Part shown: positions 38,738 through 46,485 of the stretch, in pieces
Layout: every line of letters begins with the position of its first letter
Position numbering within the stretch: the first letter of the stretch is position 1
Source of the DNA: CAYGVT01 sp964353355
GTDB lineage: Archaea > Thermoplasmatota > DTKX01 > GCA-020343715
Length of the DNA: 46,802 bases
Assembly (NCBI GenBank): GCA_964353355.1
Contig: CAYGVT010000118.1
Span: 1 to 46,802 of the forward strand
Direction: 5' to 3'
The notes under the pieces: generated by a model
What the model saw: the letters and a program-made list of their open reading frames with translations, nothing else
Told to the model about the DNA's origin: nothing
The model's database searches: none
Position numbers and translations under genes: made by a program

Positions 38738-40084
38738 ATGGACTCGGAGGAGCGCGGGGAGTTGGTGCGCCGGCTGACGAGCCACATGGCGAACGAGGGC
38801 GTAAAGTTCCTTCAGCTGCAGTTCATGGACCTCATGGGACGCCTGAAGAGCATCGTGCTGCCGGTCGAGGAGGCGCAGCGCGCGCTGCAGTCCGGATGGG
38901 CGTTCGACGGCTCGTCCGTCGCGGGCTACGCGACCATCGAGGAGTCCGACTTGATCGGCATCCCCGACCTCAAGACCTTCCTCATCGAGCCGTGGACCGA
39001 GGGCGAGTTCCGCACCGCCCGATGCATCTGCGACATCTACACCCCATCCGGCGAGGAGTTCCCCGGCGACCCCCGCAGGGTCCTCAAGCGCGTCATCGAC
39101 CGCGCGGCCGAGAGGGGCTGGACGTTCAACACCGGCCCCGAGTTCGAGTTCTTCCTTTTCAAGCGCGACGAGGAGGGCAACCCCACCACCCGGCTCGACG
39201 ACCACGGCACGTACTTCGACCTGATGCCGCTGGAGCACAGCGACGCCATCCGCAAGAAGGTCGTGGCCCTGTGCAGGCAGATCGGCTACCCCGTCGACTC
39301 GTCGCACCATGAGGTCGCGGCCAGCCAGCACGAGATAGACCTGGTCTACTCGGACGCGCTCACCATCGCGGACCGCATCGCGACCCTCAAGTACGCCATC
39401 AAGACCGTCGCCGCCCAGCACGGCCTGTTCGCAAGCTTCATGCCCAAGCCCATCTACGGCATGTGCGGCAACGGGATGCACGTCCACATGAGCATCGCCG
39501 ACAAGGACGGGCACAACCTCTTCGCGGACAGCAACACCCCCAGAGGCCTGAGCCCCATGGCGATGCATTTCATCGCGGGCCTCCTGACGCACGCTCGCGA
39601 GACCTGCGCCATCATGAACTCGACCGTCAACTCCTTCAAGCGAATCGTCCCGGGCTTCGAGGCCCCGTGCTACATCGCCTGGGCGTCGCACAACAGGAGC
39701 GCGCTGGTCCGCATCCCCGCGGGGCGTGGCAAGGCCGCCCGCGTGGAGCTGCGCAATCCCGACCCCGCGGGCAACCCCTACCTCCAGTTCGCGCTCATGC
39801 TGGCCTCGGGCATGGACGGCATCGAGCGCAAGCTCGACCCCCCGCCGTCGGTCGAGAAGGACATCTTCAAGATGTCGGAGGAGGAGCGCCGTAAGCACGG
39901 CATCACGTCCCTGCCAGGGAACCTGGGCCATGCCATGACGTTCATGGAGGACAGCAGTTTCGTCAAGGAGGTGCTCGGCGAGCACATCGTGACGAACCTA
40001 CTGCACGTCAAGTGGGCTGAGTACAAGGAGTACGAGACACAGGTGACGCAGTGGGAGTACGACAACCTGCTCCCCGTGCTCTGA
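38738..40084 (+). CDS. glnA: glutamine synthetase, type I
   Basis: This 448-residue enzyme makes glutamine from glutamate, ammonia and ATP. Blocks include FDGSSVAGYATIEESD, TGPEFEFFLF and HHEVAASQHEIDL (metal Glu residues), GNGMHVHMSI (metal His), NSFKRIVPGFEAPCYIAWA, NRSALVRIPAGRG and RVELRNPDPAGNPYLQFALML (split: RVELRNPDPAGNPYLQ). The length and the C-terminal end SLPGNLGHAMTFMEDS without the adenylylation Tyr motif suggest the GSI-alpha form found in archaea and low-GC bacteria. It has its own promoter. Neighbouring genes for D-glutamate handling and RidA make a small glutamate block. Confidence 0.95.
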   Translation: MDSEERGELVRRLTSHMANEGVKFLQLQFMDLMGRLKSIVLPVEEAQRALQSGWAFDGSSVAGYATIEESDLIGIPDLKTFLIEPWTEGEFRTARCICDIYTPSGEEFPGDPRRVLKRVIDRAAERGWTFNTGPEFEFFLFKRDEEGNPTTRLDDHGTYFDLMPLEHSDAIRKKVVALCRQIGYPVDSSHHEVAASQHEIDLVYSDALTIADRIATLKYAIKTVAAQHGLFASFMPKPIYGMCGNGMHVHMSIADKDGHNLFADSNTPRGLSPMAMHFIAGLLTHARETCAIMNSTVNSFKRIVPGFEAPCYIAWASHNRSALVRIPAGRGKAARVELRNPDPAGNPYLQFALMLASGMDGIERKLDPPPSVEKDIFKMSEEERRKHGITSLPGNLGHAMTFMEDSSFVKEVLGEHIVTNLLHVKWAEYKEYETQVTQWEYDNLLPVL

Positions 40085-40086
40085 GC

Positions 40087-40159
40087 CGCGTCCGCGAGGT
40101 GCTGCAGGCTTGGGTGCACTCGTTTGCCCCGAGCGGGACGAGCGGGACCTCCGGACGCG
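40087..40159. repeat. long-range inverted repeat between glnA and the SPFH gene
   Basis: CGCGTCCG (40087-40094) and then AGGT (40097-40100) pair with ACCT (40147-40150) and CGGACGCG (40152-40159), giving a 12-bp stem with a small bulge that encloses about 46 bases. The loop contains a tandem copy of GAGCGGGAC. The site lies between convergent genes and may terminate or protect both transcripts. Confidence 0.4.
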
Positions 40160-40167
40160 CAGACCCG

Positions 40168-41088
40168 TCAGTCCTTGATGTCCAGAAGTATCGGCACGCC
40201 GCCGTCCGACGGGATTATCACGTACCTCACGTTCGAGCCCGGGCTCATGAGTGCCTGCAGGTAGACCCACAGCAGGTAGTCGCGCGTCTCGTTGTCGGCG
40301 GTCGAGTTGAGCTTGGACATGATGATGCCGATGGCCTTGGACTGTGCGCCGGCGCGGATGATGGTGGCGTTGGCCTCGGCAGAGGCGTTGATGATGAGGG
40401 CCATCGCATTGGCGCTGGCCGTGACCACTGACTTGTTGGCAATGAACGCAGCCGCCTGCAGGTTGTACTCCTGCGTGAGGATGTTCTGCTCGGCGACCTT
40501 CTTGGTCTCGATGGCGCGCTCAAGGTCGGTGGGGAGCCTGATGTCGCGCAGCGCGAAGTCCTCGACGACTATCCAACGGCCAGAGAGCTCCCTCGTCATG
40601 TTCTCCGATATGGCCCTCTCGACGCGGTCGCGCGCGATGCCACGTATCTCCATGGCGAGGTAGTGCGCCGCCACGTCGCGGGGCACGGACCGCGCCGTGG
40701 GCATGATGACGCGGTGCTTGTAGTCCGAACCCGTGCTGATGATGAGGTCCGAGACCTTGTCCTCCTGTATGTGGTAGATGAGGGTGAAGTCCATGTAGAC
40801 GGGCACGTTGTCCTGCGAGGAGACCATGATGGAGCCGACGTTGTCGGACTCCTCGTCGCTGCCCACGAAGCTGATGGACTGTGTGCGCCACTCGACCTGG
40901 ACGATGTCGGAGACGAGGTACTTGAAGCTCGTCTGCCAGCCCTCGTTGATCTCGGTCGTGCTGGGGCCGTCGGGCGAGTTGATGATCACACCCTTGTGCC
41001 CGGCCGGGATTATCTCGATCACGCCCGCGAGCATTATGATGGTCACGACTATTATCATCGTGCCGAGCACGACGGGGAGGATCTTCAT
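40168..41088 (-). CDS. SPFH/prohibitin-like membrane protein
   Basis: This 306-residue protein has one N-terminal transmembrane helix (about 4-26, VVLGTMIIVVTIIMLAGVI) and an SPFH domain: IPAGHKGVIINSPDGPST, DIVQVEWRTQSISF, SSQDNVPVYMDFTLIYHI, VPRDVAAHYLAMEIRG, then the RLPTDLERAIETKKVAEQNIL helix (split: LPTDLERAIETKKVAEQ) and an Ala-rich oligomerisation helix. Prohibitin- and HflK/C-like proteins form large rings that organise membrane regions or regulate proteases. Its ATG follows the TAG of the small coiled-coil gene directly, with no spacing, so the two are translated in a coupled way and probably interact. No FtsH-like protease is in the window. Confidence 0.85.
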   Translation of the reverse strand: MKILPVVLGTMIIVVTIIMLAGVIEIIPAGHKGVIINSPDGPSTTEINEGWQTSFKYLVSDIVQVEWRTQSISFVGSDEESDNVGSIMVSSQDNVPVYMDFTLIYHIQEDKVSDLIISTGSDYKHRVIMPTARSVPRDVAAHYLAMEIRGIARDRVERAISENMTRELSGRWIVVEDFALRDIRLPTDLERAIETKKVAEQNILTQEYNLQAAAFIANKSVVTASANAMALIINASAEANATIIRAGAQSKAIGIIMSKLNSTADNETRDYLLWVYLQALMSPGSNVRYVIIPSDGGVPILLDIKD

Positions 41089-41328
41089 CTAGCTCCCCTC
41101 CTCCGAGCTCACCTTCGCCCTCAGCTTCTTGAGCTCACGACGCATCTCCGAGAGCTCGTCGGTGAGCTTCTCGTTCTCCTCGGTGAGCTTCTTGACCTTC
41201 TGCTCGTAGGTACCGGTGGCCTCCTTCACGGCACGGTTCTTGACCTCGCCCTCGAAGATGTTCGCAAGGACCCAGTACGTCACCAGGCCGAGGAACCAGC
41301 CCACGGCCAGAAGCCCTAGCACGCCCAT
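41089..41328 (-). CDS. small membrane protein with coiled coil, partner of the SPFH protein
   Basis: This 79-residue protein has an N-terminal transmembrane helix (about 3-23, LGLLAVGWFLGLVTYWVLA) followed by a heptad-rich coiled coil (about 38-72, QKVKKLTEENEKLTDELSEM and RRELKKLRAK) and an acidic end. It would sit in the membrane with the coiled coil in the cytoplasm or outside; orientation is not certain. It is encoded directly ahead of the SPFH gene with TAG-ATG contact. I do not know a named family. It may anchor, cap or regulate the SPFH ring. Confidence 0.7.
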   Translation of the reverse strand: MGVLGLLAVGWFLGLVTYWVLANIFEGEVKNRAVKEATGTYEQKVKKLTEENEKLTDELSEMRRELKKLRAKVSSEEGS

Positions 41329-41469
41329 TCGACCACCCTCCGACAGCTTGAGTCGCGACCCTTGTGGGTCCAGACCGCATATTCACGAGCCTGCTTATCA
41401 GGTCTTCCCTCCCGGAGGGCAGCTTCCGGGCATGAGGGGAGGGCCGCAGGCGCGGAACACGGCCGTCGC

Positions 41470-42012
41470 TCACCTCACCATGAGGAGGGCGTACCGGTCC
41501 ATCGACTGACGATAGTCCGTCAGGACCTCGATGTGATAGCCGGCCCCCCTGACGGTGGTGTAAACGTCGACCGCGAGCGCGTCGGGGCCCGGGCGCGCGG
41601 CCTTCTTGTTGGTGCATGCCCGCCTCGAGCCCGTGCATTCGTCGCACACCCCGCACGAGTCCATGAACAGGAGGAACGCGCGTTCGTTCCCCGCGAGGAA
41701 CACCTCCCGTTCCAACCTCAGCAGCCCCGCGTTCACCTTCCTCGACCACGCGTGGCGGTCCTCTGGCCTCCTCACCCTCTTCCGGAAGTGGAACACGACG
41801 GCCTGCCGGTACTCGCGGAAGAACCGCGCGCACTCCTCGACGGAGGGCACCTCCGGCGGGCAGCAGCCCGACTTGCCGTAGTTGTCGCACCCGTAGATGC
41901 ACTTCATCCGGACCCACTGGGACACGACGATGTCCTTGGGGTCGATCCATTTGAAGTCCTCGAGCGAATGCTTCTTGAAAAGTGCCTCGAGACCCCTGTC
42001 GCCCCTTGCCAT
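41470..42012 (-). CDS. DUF2284 family metal-binding (Fe-S) protein
   Basis: This 180-residue protein contains two cysteine groups typical of DUF2284: Cys38, Cys42, Cys50 and Cys51 in MKCIYGCDNYGKSGCCPP, and Cys120, Cys123, Cys126 and Cys133 in DSCGVCDECTGSRRACTN, the latter resembling a ferredoxin-like [4Fe-4S] site. The middle has the family's YRQAVVFHFRKRVRRP and FLAGNERAFLLF. Function is unknown; a redox or metal-carrying role is likely from the cysteines. The ATG at 42012 follows GAGGTG seven bases upstream. The PEP synthase gene diverges 118 bases away. Confidence 0.85.
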   Translation of the reverse strand: MARGDRGLEALFKKHSLEDFKWIDPKDIVVSQWVRMKCIYGCDNYGKSGCCPPEVPSVEECARFFREYRQAVVFHFRKRVRRPEDRHAWSRKVNAGLLRLEREVFLAGNERAFLLFMDSCGVCDECTGSRRACTNKKAARPGPDALAVDVYTTVRGAGYHIEVLTDYRQSMDRYALLMVR

Positions 42013-42079
42013 GTGCGCACCTCGCGATGGTGATAAGGGCGCTCCCCGGAGAAAATCCTTCCTGACCGTGCCATCCACC

Positions 42080-42096
42080 GAAATCCTTTAAAAGGC
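42080..42096 (+). promoter_or_regulatory. TATA box of ppsA
   Basis: The sequence gaaatcctttaaaaggc is close to the archaeal consensus and about 41 bases before the ATG at 42131. A second AT-rich patch (ccatatacg, 42100-42108) is closer. The leader has GGATGGAGCGGAAG. Confidence 0.55.
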
Positions 42097-42130
42097 GGAC
42101 CATATACGGCCGGATGGAGCGGAAGCAGCT

Positions 42131-44482
42131 ATGCCCATAATCGCGTGGTTCAAGGAAGTGACCAAGGAAGACATACCCCTCGTAGGCGGGAAGGGCGCCA
42201 ACCTCGGCGAGATGACGCGCGCCGGTATCCGCGTGCCCCCTGGCTTCAACATCACCATCGAGGGCTACGACAAGTTCATGGAATCGAACCAGCTCTACGA
42301 GAGGATCATGAAGCGCCTCGACGCGCTCGACACCGACGACACGGCCGAGCTCCAGAAGGCATCGGCCGAGATACGCAAGATGCTCGAGGCCGCACCCATC
42401 CCGAAGGACCTCCAGAAGCTCATCACCGACAGCTACGACAAGTCCGTCAAGGGCGCCCCCAACACCTTCGTGGCCGTGCGCAGCTCGGCCACCGCTGAGG
42501 ACCTGCCGGACGCCTCGTTCGCGGGGCAGCAGGAGACGTTCCTCAATGTGAAGGGCCACGCGATGCTCCTCGACTCGGTCCGCAAGTGCTGGTCGTCGCT
42601 GTTCACGCCCCGCTCCATCTTCTACCGCGTGCAGCAGGGCTTCAAGCACCGCGAGGTCAAGCTGTGCGTGGTCGTCCAGCGCATGGTGAACTCCGACACC
42701 GCGGGCATCATGTTCACCTCCGACGTCACCCTGGGCAAGCCATACAGCCTCATCGAGGGCGGCTGGGGCCTGGGCGAGATGATAGTCTCGGGCACGGTCA
42801 CGCCCGACACCTACGTCGTGAAGAAGAAGGACCTCACCCTCCACAACAAGATTATCGGCAAGCAGAGCGAGTACATGATACGCAATGAGGAGGGCGGCTC
42901 GCTGCGGCTAGAGGTGCCAGAGGCCAAGAAGGCCGCACAGAAGCTCACCGACAAGAAGATCATCGAGATCGCCGAGGCCGGCAACCTCATCGAGAGGCAC
43001 TACGGCAAGCCCATGGACGTGGAGTGGGCAGTCGAGGACGACGTGCTCTACATCCTGCAGGCGCGGCCCGTCACGACCAAGATCATAGAGGGCGACGTGG
43101 CCGAGGCCGACGCGGGCGCGACCACGACCGAGCACAAGATACTGCTCAAGGGCCTCCCCGCGAGCCCGGGCGTGGGCATCGGCAAGGTCGTCATGGTCAA
43201 GGACATGGACGACCTCCCCAAGGTGAAGAAGGGCGATGTCATGGTAACCGTCATGACCACGCCCGACATGGTCCCCGCGATGGTCCGCGCCGTGGCAATC
43301 GTAACCGACGAGGGCGGCATGACCTGCCACGCGGCGATCGTCTCGCGCGAGCTCGGCATACCGTGCATCGTGGGCACGACCGAGGCCACCAAGAAGCTCA
43401 AGGAGGACCAGGTCGTGACGGTCGACGGCAAGCTCGGCCAGGTCTACGAGGGCCGCGTCGTGAGCGAGGCCTCCAAGTCGGCCGCGGCCGCTGGTGCCAC
43501 CGGCGCGACGGTCATCGCGCAGAGCGCGCCCATCACCGCCACCCGCGTCTACGTCAACATCGGGGTCCCGGAGAAGGCCGAGGAGTACTCCAAGCTCCCC
43601 GCCGACGGCGTGGGGCTCATGCGCATCGAGTTCATCTTCACGAGCCACATCCGCGAGCACCCCATGGACCTCATCAAGAGGGGCCAGGGCCAGATGCTCG
43701 TGGACAAGCTCGCGGACGGCATCGCGGCGGTGGCACGCGCCTTCCACCCGAGGCCCGTGGTCGTGCGCCTGTCGGACTTCAAGACCAACGAGTACCGCGA
43801 GATGCCGGGCGGCGAGGCCTACGAGCCAGCCGAGGCCAACCCGATGATCGGGTGGCGCGGCTGCTCCAGGTACATCTCCCCCCTGTTCCGCGAGGCGTTC
43901 ATGCACGAGCTCAAGGCGTTCGTGAAGGTCCGCGAGGAGATGGGGCTCAAGAACGCCTACCCGATGCTGCCCTTCGTGCGGGCGGAGTGGGAGCTCAAGG
44001 AGATAGTCGCCATGATGGAGGCCGCGGGCCTCAGGCGCGGTCCCGACATGAAGCTGTACCTCATGGCGGAGATACCGAGCAACATCTTCCTGGCCGACGT
44101 GTTCTCCAAGTACTGCGACGGCTTCTCCATCGGCTCCAACGACCTCACGCAGCTCATCATGGGGGCCGACAGGGACTCGCAGGTCCTGGGCAACATGGGC
44201 TACTTCGACGAGCGCAACCCGGCGGTCACCCGTGCCATCGCGCACCTCATCAAGGTCGCGCACGAGAACGGCGTGACCGTGGGCATCTGCGGCCAGGCCC
44301 CGTCCGTGTACCCGGAGTTCACCGAGTTCCTGGTCCGCGAGGGCATCGACACCATCAGCCTCAACCCGGACACGGTGGTCAAGACCCGCGAGCTCATCGC
44401 CGCCTCGGAGCAGCGCGTGATGCAAGAGAGGCTGCGCAAGCTCGAGAAGCGGCTCGACGAGCTCGACGGGAAGCTAGGTTAG
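42131..44482 (+). CDS. ppsA: phosphoenolpyruvate synthase (pyruvate, water dikinase)
   Basis: This 783-residue enzyme makes PEP from pyruvate and ATP, feeding gluconeogenesis. The N-terminal ATP-grasp domain has LVGGKGANLGEMTRAGI, VRSSATAEDLPDASFAGQQ and VVQRMVNSDTAGIMFT. The swivelling phosphohistidine domain has the catalytic His400 in GGMTCHAAIVSREL. The C-terminal PEP-binding barrel has GVGLMRIEFIF, VVRLSDFKTNEYREMPGG, NPMIGWRGCSRYI, SNDLTQLIMGADRDS and catalytic Cys720 in GICGQAPS. Length and domain order are normal. It ends in a short charged coiled coil. Together with pgk it supports a sugar-synthesis route. Confidence 0.94.
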   Translation: MPIIAWFKEVTKEDIPLVGGKGANLGEMTRAGIRVPPGFNITIEGYDKFMESNQLYERIMKRLDALDTDDTAELQKASAEIRKMLEAAPIPKDLQKLITDSYDKSVKGAPNTFVAVRSSATAEDLPDASFAGQQETFLNVKGHAMLLDSVRKCWSSLFTPRSIFYRVQQGFKHREVKLCVVVQRMVNSDTAGIMFTSDVTLGKPYSLIEGGWGLGEMIVSGTVTPDTYVVKKKDLTLHNKIIGKQSEYMIRNEEGGSLRLEVPEAKKAAQKLTDKKIIEIAEAGNLIERHYGKPMDVEWAVEDDVLYILQARPVTTKIIEGDVAEADAGATTTEHKILLKGLPASPGVGIGKVVMVKDMDDLPKVKKGDVMVTVMTTPDMVPAMVRAVAIVTDEGGMTCHAAIVSRELGIPCIVGTTEATKKLKEDQVVTVDGKLGQVYEGRVVSEASKSAAAAGATGATVIAQSAPITATRVYVNIGVPEKAEEYSKLPADGVGLMRIEFIFTSHIREHPMDLIKRGQGQMLVDKLADGIAAVARAFHPRPVVVRLSDFKTNEYREMPGGEAYEPAEANPMIGWRGCSRYISPLFREAFMHELKAFVKVREEMGLKNAYPMLPFVRAEWELKEIVAMMEAAGLRRGPDMKLYLMAEIPSNIFLADVFSKYCDGFSIGSNDLTQLIMGADRDSQVLGNMGYFDERNPAVTRAIAHLIKVAHENGVTVGICGQAPSVYPEFTEFLVREGIDTISLNPDTVVKTRELIAASEQRVMQERLRKLEKRLDELDGKLG

Positions 44483-44488
44483 GCCCAA

Positions 44489-45490
44489 TCACGGTTGTGT
44501 GTCGGGAGGTCTAACCCCCTCCGCGCGTCCGCCCAGAGCCGTTGGCGCTGAACCAATCGCGAGCTTGCGGAAGCGAATGAGGATGCCGATGGCTAGGATC
44601 GCGATGACGGTGATAACAACCAGCTCGGCGTAGATTGGGAGCTTGAAGGTCTCGACGATATCGATGCTCGCATCCTGCGATGCGGATATCTCGACCGCCC
44701 ACGGTATATAGAACGTGCCACCGAATGGACCACCGCCGGAACCACTTTCCGACGGATTCACCGTCCGCAGAGCGATATCCTTCCCCTTGATGACCAGTTG
44801 CTGGTATCTGTCACTATGTCCGTCCTCGACGTGTTCAAAGTTCTCCATCCTGAGCGTCCCGTTGATGTGAGGGAACAATGGCGAAACGAAATAGATATCC
44901 CCAGCACCGCGAACGGTAACCTCGGCGCGTTCACCGTCGCCCACGCGGACATAAGACGCGGACTCGTACACCACGCCATCGATGATTACATTGCACCCAT
45001 AGAGCTCGATGTCCCATTCGATGGAGCCATCATGCCTGACAGACGCATGTCCCTCCAACCAACTGACGTTGTAGTCCGGGAAGTATGAATCCGTCTTGTC
45101 GACGAATGTACCATTGAAATCGCTATAGACGCACCGCATGTCAATGTCCCAGCAATTGCCGGTGAAGAATCCGAAATCGTCAGGCCGGGATACGATGGTC
45201 AATGACCGGTTGTGACATTCAACGGTATTGTTGATGCGTTCCCCGAATGGTGGGTCGGACAGCCATACGACGCTCACGTTCGTGACATTGACCGTCATGT
45301 CGCCGAGCCAGAATGAGACATAGTCGTGCTCGGCCTTCTGCTCGCCCCAGATGTAACCCTCGGCCTCCAGGTCGCCCCAGAGCTCGCCCTCGTACACTCG
45401 CCCCTTTGCGCCCTCCGGCCAAGAGGTGAGAAGGATGGCGAGCGCAAGCACAAGCGCCATCACCAAATGACGGTTCCCGCGTCGTGACAT
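44489..45490 (-). CDS. secreted, membrane-anchored protein of unknown family
   Basis: This protein has 333 residues: signal peptide (hydrophobic core about 8-24), a beta-rich outer region of about 265 residues with several Cys and many N-x-S/T sites (MTVNVTNVSVVWLSD, DFNGTFVDKTD, FPHINGTLRM), a transmembrane helix near the C-terminus (about 291-313, AELVVITVIAILAIGILI), and a cytoplasmic tail. Codons end in A or T more often than in neighbouring genes, and the whole interval to 45.77 kb has lower GC, suggesting recent acquisition or relaxed selection. The ATG at 45490 begins the signal peptide; an upstream in-frame start would give a non-secretory leader. The 3' end lies six bases from ppsA, convergent. 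Confidence 0.72.
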   Translation of the reverse strand: MSRRGNRHLVMALVLALAILLTSWPEGAKGRVYEGELWGDLEAEGYIWGEQKAEHDYVSFWLGDMTVNVTNVSVVWLSDPPFGERINNTVECHNRSLTIVSRPDDFGFFTGNCWDIDMRCVYSDFNGTFVDKTDSYFPDYNVSWLEGHASVRHDGSIEWDIELYGCNVIIDGVVYESASYVRVGDGERAEVTVRGAGDIYFVSPLFPHINGTLRMENFEHVEDGHSDRYQQLVIKGKDIALRTVNPSESGSGGGPFGGTFYIPWAVEISASQDASIDIVETFKLPIYAELVVITVIAILAIGILIRFRKLAIGSAPTALGGRAEGVRPPDTQP

Positions 45491-45768
45491 GAAGGTATGG
45501 ATTGGTGGATACCGTAAACGCACCGATTGAGGCTCTTTACTAGCGACAGAGGATTGCCCCGTCACAAGCGTCAAGACCACCACGATAGCATCCTCTGGCC
45601 GGCATATAATGATTGTGAGTATGTGTGCCATCTACCAGAAGGTGATCTCGCACTGCCATGGAAGGCGCCTTGTGGCTGCTATCGGCTCATGAGAGTATGG
45701 AGCGAGCATTCGTTCAAGGGTACCTTGAAGCATAATGACCATCTGGTGCGAAATGGCCGGCGCGTGGA
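45491..45768. other. non-coding, lower-GC spacer
   Basis: The 278 bases between the anchored protein's start and the GNAT gene's end show no convincing gene on either strand. A TATA-like cattatatgcc (minus strand, about 45600-45612) lies some 115 bases before the anchored-protein ATG and could be its promoter with a long leader. Confidence 0.4.
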
Positions 45769-46341
45769 TCACAGCGCCAGGACCATCGGGATGTCCTCGG
45801 GATAGCTTGCCAGTTGCTCCGGGTCGTACTCGTCGGCGACCGCGAACCCCCGGTTCAGGTAAAACTGGACCGTGCGTCTCGACGGCTCGGAGGACACGTA
45901 GAGCGACCGGGCCCCCATCTCCCTCGCGATGGACCTCGCGTGCTCGAGCAGCTTGCAGCCTATACCGCGCCCCCTAAAGCTGCAATCCACGTGCAGCATG
46001 TCCAGCAGCAGCCGGTCGTGCATCCCGCACACGGGCCTCGAGTCCAGGGACATAAAGCCGACGAGCCGGTCCCCGAAGAACGCACCGTAGATGACGCCGC
46101 CGCGGTCGAAGAGGGTCAGCTGGACAATGGTCTCCCTATCCAGGACACCTGGGGGCCACCCGCGGAGCTCACGAAGTCCCTCCTCGAGCACCAACGCGCC
46201 CGCCCGCATGCGGTACGTCCCGTCGATGACCTCAGAACGGTCTATCTCGACGAGCCTGTAGGCTCCGTCCCTCCCGAGCCGCCTGTACACGACGTCTGGC
46301 ATGCTCGCGGAGGCCACCACCGCAGGACCGTTGGGCACCAT
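45769..46341 (-). CDS. GNAT family N-acetyltransferase
   Basis: This protein of 190 residues has the GNAT fold: VIYGAFFGDRLVGFMSLDS (beta strands 2-4), then LLLDMLHVDCSFRGRGIGCKLLEHA (split: LLLDMLHVDCSF, RGRGIGCKLLEHA) with the acetyl-CoA pyrophosphate loop RGRGIG, ARSLYVSSEPSRRTVQFYLNRGF (split: SLYVSSEPSRRTVQFYLNRG) and the closing ADEYDPEQLASYPEDIPM. The substrate is unknown. The ATG at 46341 is about 29 bases after a TATA element, supporting a leaderless start; an internal ATG 13 codons later (MPDVVYRRLG) would also give a whole domain. Confidence 0.85.
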   Translation of the reverse strand: MVPNGPAVVASASMPDVVYRRLGRDGAYRLVEIDRSEVIDGTYRMRAGALVLEEGLRELRGWPPGVLDRETIVQLTLFDRGGVIYGAFFGDRLVGFMSLDSRPVCGMHDRLLLDMLHVDCSFRGRGIGCKLLEHARSIAREMGARSLYVSSEPSRRTVQFYLNRGFAVADEYDPEQLASYPEDIPMVLAL

Positions 46342-46363
46342 GGACGGTGGGCAATCGGACTGG

Positions 46364-46379
46364 GGGGTTATAACCCTCT
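46364..46379 (-). promoter_or_regulatory. palindromic TATA box of the GNAT gene
   Basis: GGGTTATAACCC (46366-46377) is a perfect 12-base palindrome centred about 30 bases before the GNAT ATG. It could serve as the TATA box and as a binding site. Confidence 0.55.
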
Positions 46380-46416
46380 CCTCGGTCCCCGACCGAAGGC
46401 CGCGTAGCCCTGAGGG

Positions 46417-46432
46417 GATACCTTTTTACCCC
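46417..46432 (+). promoter_or_regulatory. TATA-like box of the acyl-CoA synthetase gene
   Basis: The sequence ggggatacctttttac lies about 60 bases before the ATG at 46486. The leader contains GGAGG eight bases before the start. Confidence 0.4.
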
Positions 46433-46485
46433 CAAGGGGAATCCCAGCCCGTCCGGGGCGGGGGCGACCCCCTGGAGGCATTCGG

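Noticed and set aside
42908..44425. Minus-strand frame opposite ppsA (505 codons)
   Set aside because: His/Asp/Val/Leu-rich antisense shadow; the PEP synthase motifs are on the plus strand.
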